From: an uncultured Verrucomicrobiota bacterium
GTDB taxonomy: Bacteria > Verrucomicrobiota > Kiritimatiellia > CAIQIC01 > Lenti-01
Reading direction: 5' to 3'
DNA: 21,676 nt
Assembly (NCBI GenBank): GCA_938003985.1
Contig: CALKWZ010000034.1
Span: 1 to 21,676, forward strand
Below, in pieces: positions 1 through 7,810 of the stretch. The first letter of the stretch is position 1; every line of letters starts with the position of its first letter. The notes beneath the pieces are model-generated. The model saw only the letters and a program-made list of their open reading frames with translations, ran no database searches and had not been told where the DNA came from. The position numbers were made by a program, and so were the translations under genes.

Positions 1-1
1 C

Positions 2-388
2 CCGAAACCGACCGCGCCGCCGCCGAAACCCGGCGAAGCCTGGCAGGATCCCGATTATCTGGAAGGCGCGCGCCTGTTCAACCGGGCGCTGGAACAATAC
101 AAGCTTTTCCTCGCGGACAAATCGCGCCTGGAATTGCTCAAGCCGATCGAGGAAACCGCGTTCCAGGCCGCGAAGAAGTTCGAGTCCCTGCAAGGCCTGG
201 CCCCCGCGAACGTGCCGCTGGGAGACAATATCTCCCAATGCTACCGCCTGATCAGCGATTGCCGCCGCCAGCATCTGGAAGCCGGTTCGGGCGACGCCGG
301 AACGGAGGACGAAACCGGCGCGCGCGGCAAGGTCGTGGGCCCCAATCGCCGCCCCGCCCTCCCGGCCTACCAACCGCCGGCGCCGTAG
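2..388 (+). CDS. 3' end of an unrecognised protein, 5'-truncated by the window
   Basis: The frame is open from the first bases to a TAG at 386-388 (128 residues visible), so the true start lies upstream of the window. The visible part begins with a Pro/Lys-rich stretch (PKPTAPPPKPGEAWQDPDYL). A predicted helical, charged middle follows (ALEQYKLFLADKSRLELL), and the end is low-complexity and Pro-rich (PALPAYQPPAP). The Pro-rich linker followed by helices is compatible with an envelope or coiled-coil protein, but I recognise no family and assign no function. An internal TTG at 134 is in frame but is unlikely to be the start, because the same reading frame and codon style continue upstream. The gene converges on glgC, and two hairpins lie between them. 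Confidence 0.6.
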   Translation, partial: PKPTAPPPKPGEAWQDPDYLEGARLFNRALEQYKLFLADKSRLELLKPIEETAFQAAKKFESLQGLAPANVPLGDNISQCYRLISDCRRQHLEAGSGDAGTEDETGARGKVVGPNRRPALPAYQPPAP

Positions 389-408
389 GACGCTTCAAGA
401 TTGCCCAT

Positions 409-482
409 CCCCCGACGGGGTCGTCGGGGGCTCCAACAACGCGAACAGCCGGCTGTTTGGAGCCGGCACGACCTCGTGCCGG
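409..482. terminator. Tandem hairpins between convergent genes (bidirectional terminator or dispersed palindromic element)
   Basis: There are three inverted repeats in a row. The first is CCCCCGAC/GTCGGGGG (409-416 with 423-430, 6-nt loop). The second is a perfect 14-bp palindrome AACAGCCGGCTGTT (444-457). The third is CCGGCACGA/TCGTGCCGG (463-471 with 474-482, 2-nt centre). They sit between the stop codons of two convergent genes, where a bidirectional terminator is expected. There is no U-tract after them on either strand, so a Rho-independent role is uncertain. The compact multi-palindrome layout also resembles a dispersed intergenic repeat. Confidence 0.5.
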
Positions 483-501
483 TCACATTCAGCGGCGGCG
501 G

Positions 502-518
502 AAAAGGCGGAAACGCCT
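502..518 (-). terminator. Weak intrinsic terminator of glgC
   Basis: On the minus strand, a 5-bp stem AGGCG/CGCCT with a TTTC loop overlaps the glgC stop codon and runs directly into TTTT. The stem is short and the T-run is only four bases, so termination here would be partial. The larger hairpins just beyond may do the work. Confidence 0.35.
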
Positions 519-1747
519 CAAATGCGCGTGCCGGGCGGAATGACGGCGTTTTTGGGAATGACGATCACGCCGTCCTGCACGGTGTAGCGATCCGTGACGA
601 CGTCGTCCTTGCCGTCGGGCGTGATGTAGCAGCCGTCGCCGATGCGGGCGTTCTTGTCGAGGATGGCGTTGCGGATGAAGCAATCGCGGCCGACGCCCAT
701 CGGGATTTCGTCCGGCTCGGGATCCTTCCGGTCGTAGTAGTCCGCGCCCATCATGACGGTGTGTTCGATCACGCTGCCCTCGCCCACTTTGGCGCGGACG
801 CCGATGATGGAGCGCAGGATGCGGTGGCCGGTGATGATGCAGCCTTCGCTGAGGAGCGCGCGGTTCAAGTCGCAGCCGTTGATCTTCGACGGCGGCAGGT
901 AGCGCATGTGGGTGTAGATCGGCGCGTTGACGTCGTAGAGGTTGAACTGCGGCAGCGGCTCGGCCAGTTCCATGTTCGCTTCCCAGAAGGCGCGGATCGT
1001 TCCGATGTCGCGCCAGTAGCCGTCGAACAGGTAGCGGTACACCGCGCGGTTCTGGATGGCCGCGGGAATGATGTTCTTGCCGAAATCCTTGGCGTCGTTG
1101 TCCAGCAGTTCCAGCAGCACCTTCGTGTTGAAGACGTAGATGCCCATGCTGGCGAGGTAGCGCTCGGGGCCGGGACCGGGTTCGCGCAACTCGTCGAGCA
1201 GCGGGGTGTCGCCCGGCTTTTCGACGAACCGCACGATGCGATCTTTGGCGTCGGCCTGCATGATGCCCAGCGCGCCGGCTTCGTTCCGCGGCACCGGCTT
1301 GGTGCAGATCGTCACTTCGGCCTGGTTGCGGACGTGTTCTTCCAGCACCGGGCGGAAATCCATCTGGTAGAGCTGGTCGCCGGAGAGGATGACGACGTGG
1401 TCGGGCTGGCGGTCGAGGATGTAGCGCAGGCCCTGCCGCACGGCGTCGGCCGTGCCTTGGAACCACGTCTCGCTGCCGGGGGTCTGCTGCGCCGCGAGGA
1501 TCCGCACGAACCCGCTGTGGAACTGGTCGAACACGTACGTGCTCTGCACGTGCTGGTGCAGCGACACGCTGTTGAACTGCGTCAGGACGTAGATGCGCCG
1601 GATGCCGCTGTTGATGCAGTTGCTGACGGGAATGTCCACCAGGCGGTACTTGCCCGCCAGCGGCACCGCCGGTTTGCACCGGTCGCGCGTCAATGGCTGC
1701 AATCGCCGGCCTTCGCCTCCGCCCAACACCACGCCGACCACGTTCAT
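518..1747 (-). CDS. glgC: Glucose-1-phosphate adenylyltransferase (ADP-glucose pyrophosphorylase)
   Basis: This 409-aa cytoplasmic enzyme makes ADP-glucose and pyrophosphate from ATP and glucose-1-phosphate, the committed step of bacterial glycogen synthesis. The nucleotidyltransferase signature GGGEGRRLQPLT lies at residues 9-20, followed by RDRCKPAVPLAGKYRLVDIP. GTADAV (98-103), SGDQLYQMDF (122-131) and the sugar-phosphate loop FVEKP (174-178) are all present. The C-terminal third reads as a left-handed beta-helix (ILRSIIGVRAKVGEGSVIEH), as in the family, and the length is normal. The ATG at 1747 is preceded by AAGAGGTGG about 6 nt upstream, which fixes the start. The gene lies 108 bp downstream of the nine-gene operon on the same strand and has a possible promoter of its own, so it may be read separately. 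No glycogen synthase or branching enzyme is in the window. Confidence 0.95.
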   Translation of the reverse strand: MNVVGVVLGGGEGRRLQPLTRDRCKPAVPLAGKYRLVDIPVSNCINSGIRRIYVLTQFNSVSLHQHVQSTYVFDQFHSGFVRILAAQQTPGSETWFQGTADAVRQGLRYILDRQPDHVVILSGDQLYQMDFRPVLEEHVRNQAEVTICTKPVPRNEAGALGIMQADAKDRIVRFVEKPGDTPLLDELREPGPGPERYLASMGIYVFNTKVLLELLDNDAKDFGKNIIPAAIQNRAVYRYLFDGYWRDIGTIRAFWEANMELAEPLPQFNLYDVNAPIYTHMRYLPPSKINGCDLNRALLSEGCIITGHRILRSIIGVRAKVGEGSVIEHTVMMGADYYDRKDPEPDEIPMGVGRDCFIRNAILDKNARIGDGCYITPDGKDDVVTDRYTVQDGVIVIPKNAVIPPGTRI

Positions 1748-1767
1748 CGTCCACCTCTTGGCGGCCC

Positions 1768-1826
1768 GGCGGGTGAATTCCCGCCAGCCTCGTTTCCAGT
1801 ATCGGTTTCGAATCCGGTCAAATCAA
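1768..1826 (-). promoter_or_regulatory. Possible glgC promoter and leader hairpin
   Basis: On the minus strand, TTGATT (1826-1821) and GATACT (1803-1798) are separated by 17 nt. Each matches four of six consensus sigma-70 bases. Downstream in the leader a 6-bp stem GGCGGG/CCCGCC (1768-1773 with 1780-1785) sits a few bases upstream of the Shine-Dalgarno sequence. A leader hairpin here could affect translation, but the signal is modest. Confidence 0.3.
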
Positions 1827-1828
1827 CC

Positions 1829-1849
1829 GTAAAACGGCCGCGGTTTTAC
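1829..1849 (-). terminator. Hairpin after the mscS/cNMP gene
   Basis: A 7-bp inverted repeat, GTAAAAC/GTTTTAC with a 7-nt GC loop, lies a few bases past the TAA of the channel gene, at the end of the nine-gene operon. On the minus strand GGTAAAAC also occurs as a direct repeat that includes the stop codon. The stem is AT-rich and no clean U-tract follows, so it is a plausible but weak terminator. Confidence 0.35.
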
Positions 1850-1855
1850 CTCGTT

Positions 1856-3469
1856 TTACCGGGCGCCGCCGCCCAGCAGCCGCCAAAAGCGCCGCAAGAT
1901 GCCGTCGTGCGACAAGGCCTGCTCCACCGGCGCCGCGCCGGCCGCCAAGGCGTCTTCGAGCTGCCGGCGGTTCTGCTGCACCCGTTCCGCCACCAGTTGG
2001 CTCACCTGCTCGACCAGCCCCGGATGCTTGCCCAGCAGCTCCGCGAATTCCGGCGCGGGAATCCGCAAGAGCTCCGCGGATTCTTTGACCGAAATTTCGG
2101 CCGTCCGCGGCAGGCCCGTCATCAGGCTCATTTCGCCGACGACGGCGCCAGGGCCGACGGTGAACGTGGTCGTCGCGCCCGTTTCCCGGTGCGCAATGCG
2201 GCCTTCCAGCCGGCCCGCCAGGACCACGTAGCAGCCGTCGCCCGCCTCGCCCTGCCGGAACACCGTTTCGCCTTGGCCGAAGAGCTGGCTCGCCAGACGC
2301 CCCGCCCAGGCCGCCAGATCCGCGGCGGGCACCAGCGGCTGGCCGTCCGCGCCGGCCAAAACCTTCTTGGCGAAATCGCTTTGCAGCAGGCCGGCGGCGC
2401 GCCGCCGGGCTTCGGGATCCTCCGCCGACGTCGCCGCCGGCGGCACGGCGCGCTTCATGAAGTCGTTGAGCACCTGGTCCGTCACCGGATACGGGATGTC
2501 GATGCCGGCGCGCCGGAACTGGTACCACACGTGCCGCCGGACTTCGGCCAGCGTCGGATCGCGGAACGGATAGTCGTCCACCCACAGGCGCAGTTCGTAG
2601 CCGATGCCGTAGCTCTTGAAATCCAGCAGCAGCGCGATCGGTTCGGGCGTCCGGCGCACCGCCGGCACGGCCGCCGCGGCGGCCCGCAGCGCGGCCAGCA
2701 CGCGGTCGGGCGGCGCGTCGTAGCTGGCGTCCACCTGCAGCGCGCAGCGGCGCGGTTCGGCCGGCCGGCTCAGGTGCCGGATGCGCGCCTCCGCCACCTT
2801 GGCGTTGGGCACGCGCACCGGAATCTGGTCGCGCGTCGTCAGCCAGGTTTCGCGCCAGTTCATTTCGGCGACGCGGCCTTCGAGGTCGTCGATCGCCACC
2901 CAGTCGCCGGGCGCCAGCGAACCGGTCAGGTTCAGCGACATGCCGGCCAGCAGGTTGCCCAGCACGCCTTGCAGCGCGAAGCCGACCACCGCCGTGACCA
3001 GCGCGGTGGAAGCCAAGAGCGGCGCGACGTTCCAGCCCAGTTCGAAACGCAGCGCGCAGAACGCGGCCAGCGCCGCCATGCCCAGCCGCAGCACGCCGCG
3101 CAGCAGCGCCGGCAAGGCCTGGCCCTTCCACGCGAGGATCTGCCGGAAGGTCGCCTCGCCGAGGCCATAGGCCAGCAGCAACAGCCAGAACAGGACCCAG
3201 GCCCCGGCATGGGCAACCGGGAACCGCTCCGCCCAAGCCGCTCCGGTCCACGCCGGCAGCCGCAAGGCCAACGCGCCCAGGCCCAGCGCCAGCAGCGGGA
3301 ACGGCTGGCTTTCCAGCACCGCCCACAGCCATTGCGCGGCCCAGCCGCGCGCGGCTTGCGCGCGGCGCGCCAGCGCCCGGCGCGGCGCCACCGCCAAACC
3401 CAGCGCCGCCAGCGTCGCCAAGATCAAGGCCGCCGCTTCCGCGAACCGGAACCAAATCGCGCTATTCAT
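1856..3469 (-). CDS. MscS-family channel with C-terminal cyclic-nucleotide-binding domain (bCNG type)
   Basis: A 537-aa inner-membrane protein. Hydrophobic segments lie near residues 5-27, 55-70, 86-103 and 118-140. The pore-lining helix typical of MscS is at about 150-183 (ALVTAVVGFALQGVLGNLLA), followed by the beta domain (GDWVAIDDLEGRVAEMNWRE). After the MscS C-terminal region, a cNMP-binding domain spans about 385-500. Its phosphate-binding cassette is at 441-458 and has GE (445-446) and PRTA (454-457), including the phosphate-contacting Arg455. This is the domain order of bacterial cyclic-nucleotide-gated MscS relatives, in which ligand rather than tension is thought to gate the pore. 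Its ATG overlaps the end of the metallo-hydrolase gene by 8 nt, implying translational coupling. It is the last gene of an operon containing an adenylate cyclase, so cAMP is the likely ligand (inference). Confidence 0.9.
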   Translation of the reverse strand: MNSAIWFRFAEAAALILATLAALGLAVAPRRALARRAQAARGWAAQWLWAVLESQPFPLLALGLGALALRLPAWTGAAWAERFPVAHAGAWVLFWLLLLAYGLGEATFRQILAWKGQALPALLRGVLRLGMAALAAFCALRFELGWNVAPLLASTALVTAVVGFALQGVLGNLLAGMSLNLTGSLAPGDWVAIDDLEGRVAEMNWRETWLTTRDQIPVRVPNAKVAEARIRHLSRPAEPRRCALQVDASYDAPPDRVLAALRAAAAAVPAVRRTPEPIALLLDFKSYGIGYELRLWVDDYPFRDPTLAEVRRHVWYQFRRAGIDIPYPVTDQVLNDFMKRAVPPAATSAEDPEARRRAAGLLQSDFAKKVLAGADGQPLVPAADLAAWAGRLASQLFGQGETVFRQGEAGDGCYVVLAGRLEGRIAHRETGATTTFTVGPGAVVGEMSLMTGLPRTAEISVKESAELLRIPAPEFAELLGKHPGLVEQVSQLVAERVQQNRRQLEDALAAGAAPVEQALSHDGILRRFWRLLGGGAR

Positions 3470-4244
3470 GCAACGTCTCCGTCATGCGTTCGCCCGCCGG
3501 CACCACGGCGCCCTTGCCGGCCGCGGCCGCGTCGGCGGCCAGCGCGTCGATCTCGGCATCGGTCCGGCCGGGGGCGTGGTGGATCAACCAAAGTTTCGCC
3601 GCGCCGCAGCGGCGCGCGGCCTCGGCGGCGTCGGCCCAGGTGCTGTGGCCCCAGCCGCGGTGCGCCGCGTACTCGTCGGGCCGATACTGCGCATCGAACG
3701 CCAGCAGGTCCGCGCCGCGCGCGAACGCGGCGAACGCGTCCTGCGCGCGCGACGTCATCGCCGCCCATTCGACGTCCGTGGCCACCACCGCGCACGCGCC
3801 GGTCGCCGGCTCGTCGATGCGGTAGGCCAGGCAGCCGTCGGGATGCGCCAGCGCATGCCAACTGATCCGCAGTCCGCCGACGTCCAGCGGAGCCGTCGGC
3901 ACGGGATACTCCGCGGCCGGCAGCTTGACCGGCCAGACCGGCGGGGAAAACACCCGTTCCAGCGCCGGCCGCAAATCGCCGTGCGGAAACACCAGTTGCT
4001 TCGGCCAGGCGTCCGCCAGCGCCGGCAATCCGATCAGATGGTCCAGATGGACGTGGGTGAAAAACAGCGTGCCGCCGGGCCGCAGGCGGTCCATCAGGTT
4101 GCGGACGCCGCTGCCGGCGTCGATCAGCGCCTGCGCGCCGTCCCGGCTCTCCGCCAGCAGCGCGAACGTGTCGCCGCCGTAGCGCGTCCGATCCGCGCCC
4201 GATACCGGGAAACTGCCGCGCGCGCCGCCGAGAATAACCTTCAT
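3462..4244 (-). CDS. Metallo-beta-lactamase-fold metallohydrolase
   Basis: A 260-aa protein without a signal peptide, probably cytoplasmic. The MBL motif HVHLDH is at residues 64-69. Further candidate metal ligands are H134 (ALAHPDG), D157 (VVATDVEW) and a His in IHHAP (222-223). The N-terminus GGARGSFPVSG...RYGGDT and the block FDAQYRPDEYAAHRGWGHST (183-202) match the subgroup close to RNase Z/PhnP-like phosphodiesterases and the TaR3-like proteins; I cannot decide between them. Substrates of this subgroup are mostly unknown. Phosphodiester hydrolysis is plausible, and its place between an adenylate cyclase and a cNMP-binding channel makes a cyclic-nucleotide phosphodiesterase a testable idea. 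It starts 10 nt after the cyclase gene with GAGG upstream, and overlaps the channel gene by 8 nt. Confidence 0.85.
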   Translation of the reverse strand: MKVILGGARGSFPVSGADRTRYGGDTFALLAESRDGAQALIDAGSGVRNLMDRLRPGGTLFFTHVHLDHLIGLPALADAWPKQLVFPHGDLRPALERVFSPPVWPVKLPAAEYPVPTAPLDVGGLRISWHALAHPDGCLAYRIDEPATGACAVVATDVEWAAMTSRAQDAFAAFARGADLLAFDAQYRPDEYAAHRGWGHSTWADAAEAARRCGAAKLWLIHHAPGRTDAEIDALAADAAAAGKGAVVPAGERMTETLHE

Positions 4245-4254
4245 GCCGCCGCCC

Positions 4255-6402
4255 TCATTTTTCCGTCAAATTCCAGATGCCGTCCCAGGCCGCGCCCGGC
4301 CCGGCGGCGGCCAGCGCGCGGCATTTCGCGGCGTAGGTCCGCGCCGCCGCGTCGTCGCCCAGCTTGTCGAACGCCGTGGCCGCGGCGCCCCAGCGGCCGG
4401 CGCGCGCGAGTTCCAGCGCGGCGGCGAACGCCGCCGCTTCCGGAGCCGGCGGCTCGCCTTCCAGCCCCGTCGCCTCGAACACGCGGACGGGCGTCTTGCG
4501 CCCCACCACCGTCAATTGCCCCAGTTCCCGGCCCGGGAACGCGCCCTGCGTCTGCGTCCAGGTCGATTCGGCGATCATCAGATAGGTGCCCAGCGCCTTG
4601 TTGGCGCCCTCCAGCCGCGAGGCCAGGTTCGCCGCGTCGCCCAGCACCGTGTAGTCGAAGCGGTTGCTCGAGCCCATGTTGCCGACGACGACCGCGCCCG
4701 TGTTCAGGCCGATGCGCATCTTGAGCACGGCGCCCGTGCGCTGTTCGAACTCCGCGCGGCGTTCCGCCAGCTTGCGCTGGCAGCGCACCGACGCCCGCAC
4801 CGCGCGCGCCGCGTGGTCGGGCTGGCGCAGCGGCGCGTTCCAGAACGCGATGATCGCGTCGCCCTCGTACTTGTCCAGCGTGCCGCCCTCTTCGAGGATG
4901 ATGTCGGTCATGTCGGACAGGTAGTCGTTCAGCAGCTTGGTCAGGTCTTCCGGCCCCAGCTTTTCCGAGATGGTCGAGAACCCCTGCAAATCGGAAAAGA
5001 AAATCGTCAGTTCCCGTTTTTCGCCGCCGAGCTTGAGGCTGCCGGGATCGCGCAGGATCTGCTCGATCACGTCCGCGCTCAGATAGTGCTTGAAGGCGCC
5101 CTTGAGGAACAGCTTCTGGCGGCCTTCGAGCACGAAGTTCGCGATGGCCCCGCCCAGCAGCGCGAGCAGGGCGCCGACCATGCCGCCGGCCGCCGGCAGG
5201 ACGTAGCCGGCCGGCCACGCCGCGAAACCCGCCAGCGCGGGCAGCGGAATCAGGACGACGGCCGCCAGCGCGCTCTGCCAGCCGCTGCGCGCGGCCGCCG
5301 CGGCCACGCCCGCCGCCAGCGCCAGCAACAGGATCCACGCCGCCACCAGCGGGCCGGGCACGTCGCGCAGGAAATCGCCGGCGAGCAGGTCGTCGAGCAT
5401 CGTCGCGTGGATTTCCACGCCGGGATAGCCCGCGCCCATCGGCGAATTGATCGTGTCTTTCAGGCCCGGCGCGCTGAAGCCGAAGAGCACGTGGGCGTCC
5501 TTGAAAACGCCGCCGTCCTTGATCGTCGGTTCGGCGCCCTCCAAAAGGCGTATTTCCGACTGGATGACGGCGCCCGCGCCGAACGCCTGGTGCGTCTGCG
5601 TCGGGCCGCGGAATTTCAGGATCATGCGGCCGCGGGCGTCCAGCGGAATCCGGCGGCCGCCCACGGCCAGTTCGCCGGGCCGGATCGAGATTTCGCCGCG
5701 GTCCGCGCCGAGACCCGCGAGCCAGGCCGCGAAGCCCAGCGTGGGCAGGACCTGGCCGTCGAAAATGCGGAACGGCGCGGCGCGGCGGTAGATGCCGTCG
5801 GCATCGGCCGCGGCGCTCACGTTGCCGAGCGCGGCCGCCGCGCCGGCCACCTCCGGCACGGGGAACGCCGCCCGCGGCGCGACGAGGTCCGCCGCCGCTT
5901 CCGGCTGCGCCGCCAGCCACGCTTCCAGCCCCTGGATTTCGATGGAACTGGGCTTGGCATGCTCCGGCCACGTCGCGGTTTGCTCCGTCTGCCGGCCGAG
6001 AAATACGGCGCCGACGAAATTGCCGAAGCGCGCGATGGCGGCGCCGAGCGCCTCGTCGTCGGGCACGCCGTAGGCCGACGGTTCCGTGTAGAGCACGTCG
6101 AAAGCCGCCGTTTGGGCCCCGTTGCGCTTCAGGTAATCCAGCAACGGGCCGTAGACTTCCCGCGGCCACGGCCACGAAAGCCCCTGCTCCTGGCTGCCCC
6201 AATCGAGGCTTTCCTGATCCAGCAGGACCAGCTTCACCCGGTCCGTGGCGGCGGACGGCCGCGCCAGCAGGCGCGCGCGCCAGTCGGCCAAAGGCGCCTC
6301 CCAGCGCGCGACCAGGCCGGAGCGCTCCAGCGCGGCCACGCCCAGCGCCGCCAGCGCGCCGGCCAGCAGGCCGCAAGCCGCTTTCTTGGGAAACCGAGCC
6401 AT
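4255..6402 (-). CDS. CHASE2-domain class III adenylate cyclase
   Basis: A 715-aa membrane signalling enzyme. One N-terminal membrane helix (about 8-25) is followed by an extracytoplasmic CHASE2 sensor (about 35-340). Three helices (about 352-372, 377-395, 400-422) lead to a cytoplasmic class III cyclase domain (about 460-645). Metal-binding Asp471 (FFSDLQGFS) and Asp515 (KYEGDAIIAFW) are present. So are the adenine-specifying pair Lys511 and Asp589 (YTVLGDAANLASRLE) and the transition-state residues Asn592 and Arg596. The full set predicts active synthesis of cAMP rather than cGMP. The C-terminal tail (about 655-715) is Ala-rich and helical. It starts 3 nt after the M48 peptidase stop with only a weak AGG upstream, so it is probably translated by coupling. 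CHASE2 ligands are unknown. Confidence 0.93.
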   Translation of the reverse strand: MARFPKKAACGLLAGALAALGVAALERSGLVARWEAPLADWRARLLARPSAATDRVKLVLLDQESLDWGSQEQGLSWPWPREVYGPLLDYLKRNGAQTAAFDVLYTEPSAYGVPDDEALGAAIARFGNFVGAVFLGRQTEQTATWPEHAKPSSIEIQGLEAWLAAQPEAAADLVAPRAAFPVPEVAGAAAALGNVSAAADADGIYRRAAPFRIFDGQVLPTLGFAAWLAGLGADRGEISIRPGELAVGGRRIPLDARGRMILKFRGPTQTHQAFGAGAVIQSEIRLLEGAEPTIKDGGVFKDAHVLFGFSAPGLKDTINSPMGAGYPGVEIHATMLDDLLAGDFLRDVPGPLVAAWILLLALAAGVAAAAARSGWQSALAAVVLIPLPALAGFAAWPAGYVLPAAGGMVGALLALLGGAIANFVLEGRQKLFLKGAFKHYLSADVIEQILRDPGSLKLGGEKRELTIFFSDLQGFSTISEKLGPEDLTKLLNDYLSDMTDIILEEGGTLDKYEGDAIIAFWNAPLRQPDHAARAVRASVRCQRKLAERRAEFEQRTGAVLKMRIGLNTGAVVVGNMGSSNRFDYTVLGDAANLASRLEGANKALGTYLMIAESTWTQTQGAFPGRELGQLTVVGRKTPVRVFEATGLEGEPPAPEAAAFAAALELARAGRWGAAATAFDKLGDDAAARTYAAKCRALAAAGPGAAWDGIWNLTEK

Positions 6403-6405
6403 CGC

Positions 6406-7323
6406 CTAGAGCGATTTCGTCGCGGCGAGGAAACGTTTTTGGCGGGCCGCGGCCGACGTCTTCGACGACGCCACGCCGAGCTTTTGTAGTTCCTTGATGC
6501 GGTCCGCCGGCGCCGGATGGGTCGCCGCGAAATCCTTGCGCGACGCATCCCAGTTCTTGGCCATGTTCTCCAGCATCGCGACCAGCGCGCCGGGATTGTA
6601 GCCGGCCTGCTTGAGGATCGCGACCGCCGCGGCGTCCGCCTCGTATTCCAGTTTCCGCGAATAGCCGCTGTTCATCAGCGTCCCGGAGATGTCGTTGATG
6701 GATTCGTCGAAGGCCTTGGTCACTTCCGCGAGCTGCTCGCCGGCGAGGTTCTTGCCGGCCTCGACCGCCAGGATCGTCAGGGCGGAACCGAGCCGGCCCG
6801 TCTTGATGGCCCGCAGGCCGTGGACCTTCTCGACGTGGCCGATTTCGTGCGCGAGCACGGCGGCCAGTTCGTCCTCGTTCTCGCAGCACTTCAACAGGCC
6901 ACGCGTCACCAGGATCAACCCGCCCGGCGCCGCGAAGGCGTTGATGTCGTCGGAATCCAGCGCCAGGAAATGATAGCCGCCGAAGGTTTCCGGCTTGGTC
7001 GAGAACTGCGCCAGCGCCTGGCCCATCCGGTTGAGATAGCCGTTGAGGTCGTCCGCCGGATACGCCTTGTACTGCCCCAGCACCGTCGCCGCCACCGTGC
7101 GGCCGACGTAGTATTCCTGTTCGGGCGTGATGTCCTGGAAAGTCTTCGTCACGGCCGTGCCCACGCGTTTGGTGCTTTCGGCCTGGTCCGGCGTGATGAC
7201 GCCGCCGGCGGCCGCCACGTCGGCGGCGAGCGCCGTCGCCTGGTTGACCATCTCGCAGCCCGTCGTCGCCCACGCCAGCGCCAGCGCCGCGAACCCCGTC
7301 GTCAAAATCGAAATTTTGTTCAT
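6406..7323 (-). CDS. M48-family zinc metallopeptidase, probable lipoprotein
   Basis: A 305-aa protein with a hydrophobic N-terminus ending in a Cys at residue 23 (WATTGC), a loose lipobox, so probably a periplasm-facing lipoprotein. The zinc motif HEIGH is at 159-163. The third-ligand motif E-x3-D is at 226-230 (SRKLEYEAD), and the substrate-binding strand AAPGGLILVTRGLL is at about 131-144. These match the BepA/LoiP-like M48B/C group that performs quality control of envelope proteins. The Glu and both His are intact, so it should be active. The start has GAGGAG upstream with good spacing. It lies 10 nt after the SH3 gene and 3 nt before the cyclase. Placement between MCE/SH3 proteins and a CHASE2 cyclase suggests work on envelope proteins linked to signalling (inference). 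Confidence 0.92.
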   Translation of the reverse strand: MNKISILTTGFAALALAWATTGCEMVNQATALAADVAAAGGVITPDQAESTKRVGTAVTKTFQDITPEQEYYVGRTVAATVLGQYKAYPADDLNGYLNRMGQALAQFSTKPETFGGYHFLALDSDDINAFAAPGGLILVTRGLLKCCENEDELAAVLAHEIGHVEKVHGLRAIKTGRLGSALTILAVEAGKNLAGEQLAEVTKAFDESINDISGTLMNSGYSRKLEYEADAAAVAILKQAGYNPGALVAMLENMAKNWDASRKDFAATHPAPADRIKELQKLGVASSKTSAAARQKRFLAATKSL

Positions 7324-7333
7324 GTCGCGCTCC

Positions 7334-7795
7334 TCAGCGAACCAGTTCGCCCTGTTTCAGGAATTCGACCAACTGGTCGCTGGGCACCGTCTGCCGGCCC
7401 ATCCAGTCCACCCAGGTGAAATCCAACTGGGGATTCTGCTTCTTGTATTCGGATTCGACTTCCTTGCTGAAGCCCTTGCCGGCCAGCGCGACTTCGTCGC
7501 TGCCGACGGACTGGACGCGCGCATCCGCCCCGCCCGCCGCCAACACGACTTTTTTCGGCGTCAGCGCCGACTCGTGGATCCAGCCGGTTTTCCCGGCGAT
7601 GGACACCTCGCACCAGCCCGCCTGGGTCTGGTTGACCGTCACGCGGTCGCCGTAGGCCACCGTGCCGACCACCGTGCCCAGGAACGACGCGCGGTTGCGC
7701 AACTGCCCGTCGCGCACCTGCACGCTCATCTCTTTCGCCGCCCACGCGGCGGTCGCCGCCAGCGCCAAGCAACCTGCCAGAATCCATGTTTTCAT
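7334..7795 (-). CDS. Secreted protein with bacterial SH3-like domain
   Basis: A 153-aa protein with a Sec signal peptide (MKTWILAGCLALAATAAWA, cleavage near residue 19). A bacterial SH3 domain follows at about residues 22-77 (VQVRDGQLRNRASFLGTVVG through GWCEVSIAGKTGWIHESAL). The rest is unassigned and ends in a Trp-containing segment (FTWVDWMGRQTVPSDQLVEF). Such SH3 domains usually bind cell-wall peptides or act as protein-docking modules in the periplasm. The start is preceded by GGAGAAG. It lies 15 nt after the lipoprotein gene and 10 nt before the M48 peptidase. The ligand cannot be told from sequence. Confidence 0.85.
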   Translation of the reverse strand: MKTWILAGCLALAATAAWAAKEMSVQVRDGQLRNRASFLGTVVGTVAYGDRVTVNQTQAGWCEVSIAGKTGWIHESALTPKKVVLAAGGADARVQSVGSDEVALAGKGFSKEVESEYKKQNPQLDFTWVDWMGRQTVPSDQLVEFLKQGELVR

Positions 7796-7810
7796 GCTTC
7801 TTCTCCGTCG

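Noticed and set aside
401..3865. 1154-codon open frame on the plus strand
   Set aside because: It is antisense to glgC, the MscS channel and the MBL gene. Its product is Arg/His/Asp-rich low-complexity sequence typical of GC-driven shadow frames, while all three minus-strand genes have recognisable domains.
4243..6489. 748-codon plus-strand frame opposite the cyclase
   Set aside because: Antisense shadow with Arg/Gln-rich low-complexity product.
4241..7273. 1010-codon open frame on the minus strand
   Set aside because: It is out of frame with the cyclase and M48 genes, Gly/Arg-rich and without any domain; the other frame holds the real genes.
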